NCBI GenBank assembly: GCA_023440865.1
Contig: JAEXRM010000047.1
Coordinates: 1 to 8,090 of the forward strand
Source: Bacillota bacterium
GTDB taxonomy: Bacteria > Bacillota > Clostridia > DSM-8532
Direction: 5' to 3'
DNA length: 8,090 nucleotides
The translations under genes were made by a program, and so were the position numbers. Numbering within the stretch: position 1 is the stretch's first letter; each line of letters begins with the position of its first letter. The notes under the pieces were generated by a model, which searched no databases, was not told the origin of the DNA, and worked only from the letters and a program-made list of their open reading frames with translations. Shown in pieces: positions 1 to 5,148 of this stretch.

Positions 1-236
1 GCCTCGAGGCGCTCCAAGTCGCCTGCGGCGCACTTGTCGGCCTCATGCGGATGGAACCCGACGGCGGCAAACACGTGCGCATGCCGCTCGGCCATGGCGA
101 TGGCCGCAAGCGAGCTTTCGAGATCGCAGCCTGGATTGACGATATGCGTGACACCGCTGCGGAACGCCGTTTCCAGGATGTCGTCACGGTCGGCGTCAAA
201 GCGGTTGTTGTCATAATGCGCGTGCGAATCGATCAT
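1..236 (-). CDS. tatD: TatD-family metal-dependent hydrolase/DNase, N-terminal part (cut by window edge)
   Basis: The first 78 residues are visible; the rest lies beyond the left edge. The protein opens with MIDSHAHYD, giving the amidohydrolase-type HxH metal motif (H5 and H7), and has the TatD-typical GFHPHEA stretch at residues 60-66. TatD proteins are TIM-barrel metal-dependent hydrolases; several members are cytoplasmic 3'-5' exonucleases acting on DNA or RNA. The ATG at 234-236 is preceded by a GAAGGAG ribosome binding site 8 nt upstream. The gene lies 64 nt downstream of metG on the same strand with no visible promoter or terminator between, so co-transcription is likely. The metG-tatD order is the usual Firmicutes arrangement (often followed by rnmV and ksgA). 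The remaining metal ligands cannot be checked here. Family assignment is secure; the exact substrate is not. Confidence 0.93.
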   Translation of the reverse strand, partial: MIDSHAHYDNNRFDADRDDILETAFRSGVTHIVNPGCDLESSLAAIAMAERHAHVFAAVGFHPHEADKCAAGDLERLE

Positions 237-300
237 GCGTGCGGCTCCTTCTTCCGATGCCGTGCCCTGCGCGGTGGCCGCTCCGTCCCGTGACGATACG

Positions 301-2316
301 TCATCCGACCCGGGCGCCTGCGGGCATGTCCTCGGCAAGCGTGACGAGGGAAAGCCTGCCTGTCTCATCGGTTGCGGCGAGGATCATGCCCTGGGACTCG
401 ATGCCGCGCAGCTTCGCCGGTTTGAGGTTTGCCACGAGGACCAGGGTCTTCCCTACCATCTGTTCGGGTGTGTAGTGCTTCGCGATGCCGGAAACGACCG
501 TGCGGCCGCCCATACCGTCATCGAGGAAGAGTTTCAGCAGCTTGTCGGCCTTCTCGACCCGTTCCGCCGCCAACACCTTGGCCACACGCAACTCGACCTT
601 CGCAAAATCCTCAATGCCGATGAGGGCGATGCCCTCGACCGGCGTCTCCGCAGTCGCGACAGGCGAATTCCGTTCGGCGGGAGCGGCTGCCCTGCCGGTT
701 TCGGACCGGGACTTCGCGGCATCATCCCCGTTTGCCGGTTCCGGTGTGTTTCCCGCCGCGCCGAGCGCCTCGAGTTCCTTCTTCATGTCGATGCGCGGGA
801 AGATGGGCATGCCGGCCGTGACACCCTCCGCCCACGGATGGCAGGAAAACGCCTTTGCATCCTCCCAGCCGGTCATCTGCTCCGGAATGCGCAGTGCTGT
901 GCGGATCTTTGCGGGCGTCTCGGGCATGAACGGCTCGATGAGCGTGGACACGATGCGGATGCTCTCGGCCAGATGGTGCATGACCGACGCGAGGCGCGCC
1001 CGCTTTGTCTCGTCCTTCGCCAGGGCCCAGGGCATGGTCTCGTCGATGTACTTGTTCGTGCGGGAAACCGCCTTCCAGATTTCAGTGAGGGCCGTCGAGA
1101 ACTGCAGCCTGTCAAGCAACTCCTCGACCTTTTGCGGGGCCTCCAGCAGCACGGTTCGAAGATCATCGTCGAATTCGCCTGCCTCCAGGGTGTCGGGCAG
1201 GGTGCCGCCGAAGTACTTCTCGATCATGGCCGCCGTGCGGCTGACCAGATTGCCCAGGTCGTTGGCCAGATCGGAGTTGATGCGCTGGATGAGCGCCTCG
1301 TTCGAGAACACGCCGTCGGAACCGAAGGGCACCTCGCGCAGCAGGAAATAGCGGATGGCGTCGCGGCCGTACTTCTCGACAAGCACGACCGGGTCGACGA
1401 CGTTGCCCTTGGACTTGGACATCTTGCCGCCCTCGAGCACGAGCCAGCCGTGTCCGTAGACCTGCTTCGGCAACGGCAGGTCGAGCGCCATGAGCATCGC
1501 CGGCCAGATGATGGTGTGGAAGCGCACGATTTCCTTGCCCACGAGATGGACATCGGCCGGCCAGTACTTCCGGAAGTCCGCATCGTTGTCCGAGAGGTAG
1601 CCCATGGCGGTGATGTAGTTCGAAAGCGCGTCGATCCACACATAGACGACATGGCGGTCGTCGAAGGTGACCGGGATGCCCCACTGGAAGGACGTGCGCG
1701 ACACGCACAGGTCCTCGAGGCCGGGACGCAGGAAATTGTTGAGCATTTCGTTGCGGCGGGAGGCCGGCTGGATGAAGTCGTTGTCACCCTCGAACAGCTC
1801 GATGAGACGATCCTGGTACTTCGAGAGCCGGAAGAAGTAGCTCTCCTCGCGGGTGCGCTCGACGGGGCGGCCGCAGTCGGGACAATTGCCGTCCTTGAGC
1901 TGTGTCTCCGTCCAGAAGGATTCGCAGGGCGTGCAGTACCAGCCCTCGTATTCGCTCTTGTAGATGTCACCCTGGTCGTACAGCTTCCGGAAGATCTTCT
2001 GGACGGCGGCGATGTGGGCGGCGTCCGTGGTGCGGATGAAGCGGTCGTTCGTGATCTTCATGAGGGTCCAGAGGCTCTTGATCCCCTCGACGATGCGGTC
2101 GACGTATGCCTTGGGCGTCACGCCGTTTTCGGCGGCCACGCGCTGGATCTTCTGCCCGTGCTCGTCCGTTCCGGTCAGGAACATGACGTCGTACCCCTGC
2201 AGGCGCTTGTAGCGCGCCATGGCATCGGCCGCGACCGTGGTGTAGGAGTGGCCGATGTGCAGCTTGCCGCTCGGATAGTAGATGGGTGTGGTGATGTAAT
2301 ACGTCTTCTGGCTCAC
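301..2316 (-). CDS. metG: Methionyl-tRNA synthetase, with C-terminal tRNA-binding domain
   Basis: Cytoplasmic class I aminoacyl-tRNA synthetase that attaches methionine to elongator and initiator tRNA-Met using ATP. The 671-residue product has the HIGH signature at 20-23, a zinc-knuckle Cys set (C128, C131, C145, C148), KMSKS at 298-302, and the anticodon-domain signature from N421 to P429-W430. A low-complexity Ala/Pro/Glu linker (about 525-565) leads to a C-terminal OB-fold tRNA-binding domain (about 567-671), as in the dimeric full-length form. I choose the GTG at 2314-2316: it follows an AGGGGG ribosome binding site and gives the family N-terminus (SQKTYYITTPIYYPSGK). The open frame runs 49 codons further upstream, but that extension overlaps the promoter and leader and resembles nothing in the family. 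The gene is followed by tatD on the same strand. Confidence 0.97.
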   Translation of the reverse strand: MSQKTYYITTPIYYPSGKLHIGHSYTTVAADAMARYKRLQGYDVMFLTGTDEHGQKIQRVAAENGVTPKAYVDRIVEGIKSLWTLMKITNDRFIRTTDAAHIAAVQKIFRKLYDQGDIYKSEYEGWYCTPCESFWTETQLKDGNCPDCGRPVERTREESYFFRLSKYQDRLIELFEGDNDFIQPASRRNEMLNNFLRPGLEDLCVSRTSFQWGIPVTFDDRHVVYVWIDALSNYITAMGYLSDNDADFRKYWPADVHLVGKEIVRFHTIIWPAMLMALDLPLPKQVYGHGWLVLEGGKMSKSKGNVVDPVVLVEKYGRDAIRYFLLREVPFGSDGVFSNEALIQRINSDLANDLGNLVSRTAAMIEKYFGGTLPDTLEAGEFDDDLRTVLLEAPQKVEELLDRLQFSTALTEIWKAVSRTNKYIDETMPWALAKDETKRARLASVMHHLAESIRIVSTLIEPFMPETPAKIRTALRIPEQMTGWEDAKAFSCHPWAEGVTAGMPIFPRIDMKKELEALGAAGNTPEPANGDDAAKSRSETGRAAAPAERNSPVATAETPVEGIALIGIEDFAKVELRVAKVLAAERVEKADKLLKLFLDDGMGGRTVVSGIAKHYTPEQMVGKTLVLVANLKPAKLRGIESQGMILAATDETGRLSLVTLAEDMPAGARVG

Positions 2317-2359
2317 GTTGCAATCCCCCTGGACATCCGCTCCATACTGGCATGATCCG

Positions 2360-2400
2360 GCTCTCCGGGCCCCGGACAGGCGCCCGTTCGCCCGGAAAAC
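2360..2400 (-). promoter_or_regulatory. Stem-loop at the 5' end of the metG leader
   Basis: On the minus strand GTTTTCCGGGC (2400-2390) can pair with GCCCGGAGAGC (2370-2360). This is an 11-bp stem with two G-U pairs and a 19-nt loop. It starts about 4 nt after the predicted transcription start and about 43 nt before the metG start codon. No T-box motif is visible, and no U-run follows, so it is not an intrinsic terminator. It could be an mRNA-stabilising 5' stem or part of a regulatory leader. The pairing is seen in the sequence; the role is inferred. Confidence 0.4.
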
Positions 2401-2410
2401 GACTTTCTGC

Positions 2411-2439
2411 ATTATATCACAACCGGGCGGGGAAGCGAA
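2411..2439 (-). promoter_or_regulatory. Predicted metG promoter (extended -10)
   Basis: Reading the minus strand, TTCGCT (2439-2434) is a weak -35 (3 of 6 matches). A 17-nt spacer separates it from a perfect TATAAT -10 (2416-2411). The -10 is preceded by TGA, making an extended TGnTATAAT element that can offset the weak -35. The predicted start near 2404 gives a leader of about 88 nt before the metG GTG. Confidence 0.65.
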
Positions 2440-2474
2440 CCACGCAAACGGACAGACGCGCATGCGGCCGATGT

Positions 2475-2502
2475 TTGCCGTGCGGCCGGTTTGTCGTATA
2501 AT
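2475..2502 (+). promoter_or_regulatory. Predicted ispF promoter
   Basis: TTGCCG (2475-2480, 4 of 6 matches to the -35 consensus), a 16-nt spacer, then a perfect TATAAT (2497-2502). The predicted start near 2509 gives a short leader of about 35 nt. It is back to back with the metG promoter, with about 35 bp between the two -35 elements. Confidence 0.65.
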
Positions 2503-2543
2503 GGGAGCGTTCGGGAAGCAGCCTTGAAAGGACGATGATCGCC

Positions 2544-3026
2544 ATGCAATACACCACCATAGGCCAGGACAGCCACCGTTTCGTTCCGGAGGGAGTGGAC
2601 AAACCGCTCAGATTGGGCGGCGCACTCATTCCCGGCGCCCCCGGGCTGGATGGGAACAGTGATGCGGATGTCGTGCTGCACGCTGTGACGAATGCCGTCT
2701 CAGGGGCAACCGGCGTGAACATCCTCGGTGCGGTGTCGGACCGGATGTGCCTTGTCGACGGCATCACGGATTCGGAAGCCTATCTGGAAGAAGCCATGCG
2801 GCACCTTGCCGGTGCGCGGCCCGTCCATCTCTCTGTCTCGCTGGAGTGCGACCGGCCGAAGCTGTCCGCGCACCTGCCCGCCATCCGGAGCCGGCTTGCC
2901 GGATTGCTCGGACTCGCCGAAAAGCATGTCGGCATCACGGCGACCACCGGGGAGGGACTGACGGCCTTCGGGCGTGGCGAAGGCATCTTCTGCACCGCCC
3001 TGCTGACTGTATCGGAGGAAGCATGA
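2544..3026 (+). CDS. ispF: Divergent IspF-family protein (2-C-methyl-D-erythritol 2,4-cyclodiphosphate synthase-like)
   Basis: IspF makes MEcPP from CDP-ME-2-phosphate in the MEP isoprenoid pathway, acting as a homotrimer with metal-dependent active sites between subunits. The 160-residue product is of family length. It keeps the predicted metal ligands D9-x-H11 and H46 (in SDADVVLH), the RPK at 104-106 with HLP nearby, and the C-terminal ATT-x-E and GRGEG segments (133-147). It departs from classical IspF in three places: HSDGD is NSDAD (Asn38 for the conserved His), the GDIGxxFPD loop is replaced around 57-72, and TTTEKLGF is TTGEGLTAF. I prefer the ATG at 2544 because the GAAAGGA site is 11 nt away; the in-frame ATG at 2535 is only 2 nt from it. 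No ispD is adjacent. Fold assignment is firm, but the catalytic activity is less certain. Confidence 0.83.
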   Translation: MQYTTIGQDSHRFVPEGVDKPLRLGGALIPGAPGLDGNSDADVVLHAVTNAVSGATGVNILGAVSDRMCLVDGITDSEAYLEEAMRHLAGARPVHLSVSLECDRPKLSAHLPAIRSRLAGLLGLAEKHVGITATTGEGLTAFGRGEGIFCTALLTVSEEA

Positions 3027-3121
3027 CGGCGCATCCCCCTTACCGGGCGTGCCTGCGTTCGTCCTCGCGCAGTTTTTCGATCAGCCTGTATCCGAGGACC
3101 ATGAGGCTGTCGCTCAGGTGA
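3023..3121 (+). CDS. Possible translationally coupled small ORF after ispF (32 codons, doubtful)
   Basis: An ATG at 3023 overlaps the ispF stop as ATGA and sits 4 nt after a strong GGAGG site (3014-3018). This is the layout expected of a coupled downstream gene. The frame gives only 32 residues, rich in Arg and Ser, and lies almost wholly antisense to the 3' end of rex. I recognise no family. The ribosome binding site also encodes two Glu codons of ispF, so it may be accidental. It is either a relic of a lost operon partner, a small peptide, or chance. Confidence 0.15.
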   Translation: MTAHPPYRACLRSSSRSFSISLYPRTMRLSLR

Positions 3122-3699
3122 ACGTTCTCCACAACCACATCGTCGCCCAGCTTCAGATCGGTGGGCGAGAAGTTCCAGATGCCCTTGATGCCGGCCGCCA
3201 CAACGCGCGCGGTGATGTCCGGCATGATGCGGTTCGGGACGGTGAGCATCGCGATGTCGACCGGGTTGCCTGCCATGTAGTCCTCGAACGTGTCGGTATG
3301 CAGCACCGGAATGCCATGAATGCGATTGCCGACTTTCGACGGGTCGACGTCGAATATGGCCACGATGTCGAAGCCGCGACGTTGGAAGTTTTCATAATTG
3401 GCGAGCGCGTTGCCCATGTTGCCCGCGCCGAACAGTGCGCATCGGAACCGCCGCTCCACGCCCAGGATGCGTCCGATCTCCTCATACAGCGACTGGACAT
3501 TGTACCCGTATCCCTGCTGGCCGAATCCGCCGAAGCAGTTGAGATCCTGCCGGATCTGCGAGGCGGTGATGTCCATCCGTTCGCTGAGCTCCTTCGAGGA
3601 GATGCGACGGATGTCAAGCCGGATCAGGTCGGTCAGGTAGCGGAAATATCGCGGGAGACGACGGATGACCGCCATCGAGATTCTTTTGTCGTTCGTCAT
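3040..3699 (-). CDS. rex: Redox-sensing transcriptional repressor Rex
   Basis: Rex is a dimeric DNA-binding repressor that senses the NADH/NAD+ ratio. With low NADH it binds operators of fermentation, respiration and redox genes, and NADH releases it. The 219-residue product matches the family length of about 210. The N-terminal winged-helix domain (about 5-80) carries the clostridial-type segments ISMAVIRRLPRYFRYL, RISSKELSERM, and SQIRQDLNCFGGFGQQGYGYN. The Rossmann NAD(H) domain starts at GAGNMG (91-96), and the C-terminus has the domain-swapping helix region. The ATG at 3697-3699 follows AGGAGG by 4 nt. The frame is open 30 codons upstream, but that part is leader. rex stands alone and faces ispF 13 bp away. 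A strong promoter overlapped by a Rex-like operator suggests autoregulation. Confidence 0.96.
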   Translation of the reverse strand: MTNDKRISMAVIRRLPRYFRYLTDLIRLDIRRISSKELSERMDITASQIRQDLNCFGGFGQQGYGYNVQSLYEEIGRILGVERRFRCALFGAGNMGNALANYENFQRRGFDIVAIFDVDPSKVGNRIHGIPVLHTDTFEDYMAGNPVDIAMLTVPNRIMPDITARVVAAGIKGIWNFSPTDLKLGDDVVVENVHLSDSLMVLGYRLIEKLREDERRHAR

Positions 3700-3727
3700 G
3701 GGACCTCCTGGTGCATCGGGGGCATGC

Positions 3728-3805
3728 CGCCGGGTGGCATATGCCGGCGAATCGTTGTGGTGTCGTGCGGTTTGTCCGGAAGGCTGCAAGTCGCATCTCC
3801 CGCAC
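3728..3805 (-). promoter_or_regulatory. Two stem-loops in the rex leader
   Basis: On the rex transcript GTGCGG (3805-3800) pairs with CCGCAC (3770-3765), a 6-bp stem right at the predicted 5' end with a 29-nt loop. Further on CGCCGG (3749-3744) pairs with CCGGCG (3733-3728) around a 10-nt loop, ending about 28 nt before the start codon. Neither is followed by a U-run. Both pairings are perfect in the sequence, but such stems are common by chance in GC-rich DNA. Confidence 0.3.
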
Positions 3806-3810
3806 TGTTC

Positions 3811-3839
3811 ATTGTAACATTTTGTTATTTTTTTGTCAA
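3811..3839 (-). promoter_or_regulatory. rex promoter (near-consensus sigma-A type)
   Basis: On the minus strand a perfect TTGACA (3839-3834) is followed by a 17-nt A-rich spacer and TACAAT (3816-3811, 5 of 6). This is the best promoter match in the window. The predicted start near 3804 gives a leader of about 105 nt before rex. Confidence 0.8.
3815..3839. promoter_or_regulatory. Candidate Rex operator overlapping the rex promoter
   Basis: On the minus strand TTGACAAAAAAATAACAA (3839-3822) matches 11 of the 14 defined positions of the Firmicutes Rex operator TTGTTAA-N4-TTAACAA. One half (TAACAA) is intact. It covers the -35 element and part of the spacer, where bound protein would block RNA polymerase. 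An overlapping perfect inverted repeat TAACA-TTT-TGTTA lies at 3815-3827. Autoregulation of rex is known in the family; binding here is inferred. Confidence 0.45.
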
Positions 3840-4041
3840 ATCTTCGCCGCTATCCCCCTCCGAACGCTTCAGGCATGGCGCACGGGCGAGCCGGCCGTGC
3901 GTTCCCTTGGGTGCCTCGCCAACCTGCTTTCCGGACGGGCGGGGGGAAATCGCCACGATCGCCGCGCTCGCCCTGCGGGCAGGCTGCCGGCGTCGCATGC
4001 CGCACGGAGGAAAAACGCGCACAGGATCAGCATCACGAGTC

Positions 4042-4070
4042 TTTACCGGCATGGCCGGTTCTGGTACGAT
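4042..4070 (+). promoter_or_regulatory. Predicted promoter of the ppnP operon (extended -10)
   Basis: TTTACC (4042-4047, 4 of 6), a 17-nt spacer, and TACGAT (4065-4070, 5 of 6) preceded by TGG, giving an extended -10. The predicted start near 4077 leaves a leader of about 45 nt before ppnP. Confidence 0.6.
4045..4059. promoter_or_regulatory. Perfect inverted repeat inside the ppnP promoter (candidate operator)
   Basis: ACCGGC-ATG-GCCGGT is a perfect 6+3+6 inverted repeat covering the end of the -35 element and most of the spacer. The position is typical of a repressor operator. No regulator gene adjacent to it is an obvious partner apart from rex, whose site is AT-rich and unlike this one. 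The repeat is seen; its use as an operator is inferred. Confidence 0.4.
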
Positions 4071-4121
4071 CGAGGTAGAAACCCAACGGTACCCTCACAT
4101 TGCACGAACGGGAGGTGCGCC

Positions 4122-4427
4122 ATGTTCAAGAATGTGGACATAGTCCGAAAAGCGAACCAGTATTTTGATGGCCGCGTCACCAGCCGAACCGTCCTGTTCC
4201 CGGATGGAACCCGCAAGACACTGGGCATCATGATGCCGGGCGAATACGAGTTCGGCACGGAAACGGCCGAAACGATGGAGATCCTGTCAGGCCAGCTCGA
4301 GGTGCTCCTGCCGGACGCGAGGGAATGGAAGACCTACACCGAGGGCATGTCCTTCCATGTGCCCGCCAACGCACGGTTCAAGCTGCTGGTGCACGGCGTC
4401 GCGGACTACTGCTGCAGCTATGAGTGA
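4122..4427 (+). CDS. ppnP: Pyrimidine/purine nucleoside phosphorylase PpnP (YaiE/DUF1255 family)
   Basis: PpnP is a small cytoplasmic cupin-fold enzyme. The E. coli member splits several purine and pyrimidine nucleosides with phosphate to the free base and ribose 1-phosphate. This 101-residue protein is slightly longer than the E. coli one (94). It shows the family pattern throughout: an N-terminal ANQYFDGRV, then GIMMPGEYEFGTETAE (35-50), MEILSGQLEVLLPD (52-65), W69 with Y72, and FHVPANARFKL (78-88). The ATG follows GGAGGT by 5 nt. It is the first gene of a three-gene operon with its own promoter. Its final bases overlap the start of the next gene (ATGAGTGA), so the two are probably translationally coupled. 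Family identity is strong; substrate range is carried over from E. coli. Confidence 0.92.
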   Translation: MFKNVDIVRKANQYFDGRVTSRTVLFPDGTRKTLGIMMPGEYEFGTETAETMEILSGQLEVLLPDAREWKTYTEGMSFHVPANARFKLLVHGVADYCCSYE

Positions 4428-5145
4428 GCCTCGCCCAGCCGCGCAGGCGTGCGGCGGGGCACAGGCCCTCCCCGCAACGGGGGCGTCCGGAAGGCTTCGC
4501 GCGGATCCTTTCCGCGTTGCCTTGCTCCTGCTGTTCTTCATCGCCATGGCCGTCTCCGGCATCCGGCCCGCCGACCGGTTCGTCTGGCTGTCCTGGTGTC
4601 TGGCGCCCGTGCTCGGCATGACCGTGCTGCTTGTCTCAAGGCGGCGGTTCCGCCCATCCCGCGTGGCGTCATGCCTGCTGCTGCTGCAGGGTTTGCTGCT
4701 GCTCACCGGAGCCCATTACGGGTTTCACGCCATACCGTTTTTCCGCTTCCGGATGCCCGACGGTACCATGCGCGCCTGCATGGACTGGCTGACACACCTT
4801 GTGGATGGTCTCGCCTATGCCCGCATCACCCTGGAAGCATGCGCCACTCTCCGTCACGCCGGAAGGGCCAACCGGACGGAACAGGCCGCATGCCGCTCGC
4901 GGGGCGGGCCTGCCCGCCTCGCGCTGTGCATCTCGTTCGCGCTTGCCGCCTTGTGGGAACTCATCGAGTGGGTCGCCAGCATCGCCACACAGGATCGCTT
5001 CCGCCTCACCGGCGGCTTCGCGGCCGACACCCTGGTGGACATGGGGCTGACCCTGCTGGGTGCGATGGTGCTGATCCTGATCGCCGGCACGTCCACCCGC
5101 CGGAAGGGACCGGTTCCGGAATGGAACCCGTCACGGGAGAGTTGA
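4420..5145 (+). CDS. DUF2238-like (YjdF-type) integral membrane protein
   Basis: A 241-residue membrane protein of unknown function. It has a charged 30-residue N-terminal segment and then about five hydrophobic stretches: 33-48, 54-72, 83-99, 166-188 and 203-222. Between the third and fourth lie AHYGFHAIPFF (98-108) and DWLTHLVDGLAYAR (122-135). The fourth carries ELIEW (180-184), and the fifth begins DTLVDM (203-208). That order of HY, ELIEW and DTxxDM blocks is what I recall for DUF2238/YjdF proteins, whose function is unknown. The start overlaps the ppnP stop by 8 nt with no ribosome binding site of its own, so translation likely depends on ppnP. No other good start lies nearby. The next gene begins 3 nt after its stop. 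Family call is moderately sure. Confidence 0.72.
   Translation: MSEPRPAAQACGGAQALPATGASGRLRADPFRVALLLLFFIAMAVSGIRPADRFVWLSWCLAPVLGMTVLLVSRRRFRPSRVASCLLLLQGLLLLTGAHYGFHAIPFFRFRMPDGTMRACMDWLTHLVDGLAYARITLEACATLRHAGRANRTEQAACRSRGGPARLALCISFALAALWELIEWVASIATQDRFRLTGGFAADTLVDMGLTLLGAMVLILIAGTSTRRKGPVPEWNPSRES
4454..4482 (+). promoter_or_regulatory. Two mutually exclusive hairpins early in the DUF2238-like gene
   Basis: GCGGGG (4454-4459) can pair with CCCCGC (4470-4475), and CCCCG (4470-4474) can instead pair with CGGGG (4478-4482) around a 3-nt loop. The two stems share one arm, so only one can form. They lie 12-20 codons after the start of a gene that lacks its own ribosome binding site. No U-run follows. 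The structure is seen; any regulatory role is speculative. Confidence 0.25.
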
Positions 5146-5148
5146 CCG

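Larger units (their letters stand above)
3700..4121. other. Gene-free divergent region between rex and ppnP
   Basis: These 422 bp hold the structured rex leader (3700 to about 3804), the rex promoter and candidate operator (3811-3839), and the ppnP promoter with an inverted repeat and leader (4042-4121). The middle part (about 3841-4041) is GC-rich and I see nothing convincing in it. The short frames there have no ribosome binding site and no recognisable protein signature. Confidence 0.7.

Noticed and set aside
235..2355. A 706-codon open frame on the plus strand opposite metG
   Set aside because: It is antisense to metG, which has all signature motifs. Long antisense frames are expected in high-GC coding DNA, and this one shows no family pattern.
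2317..2463. A 49-codon in-frame N-terminal extension of metG
   Set aside because: It covers the promoter and leader. The GTG at 2314-2316 has a good ribosome binding site and starts exactly where the family does.
2463..2488. Direct repeat TGCGGCCG spaced by 18 bp near the ispF promoter
   Set aside because: It is short, GC-rich and easily due to base composition. It shows no symmetry that would suggest a defined operator.
3700..3789. A 30-codon N-terminal extension of rex
   Set aside because: The AGGAGG site and the family N-terminus both support the ATG at 3697-3699. The extension has no ribosome binding site of note and would not match Rex.
3869..4033. A minus-strand frame of about 54 codons with a hydrophobic start (MLILCAFFLRAAC)
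   Set aside because: It looked like a possible signal or lipoprotein peptide. It has no ribosome binding site, the lipobox does not fit, and the rest is Arg/Pro-rich chance sequence.
3711..4121. Upstream open frame continuous with ppnP
   Set aside because: It would pass through the ppnP promoter and the rex promoter region. GGAGGT just before 4122 and the family length support the short form.
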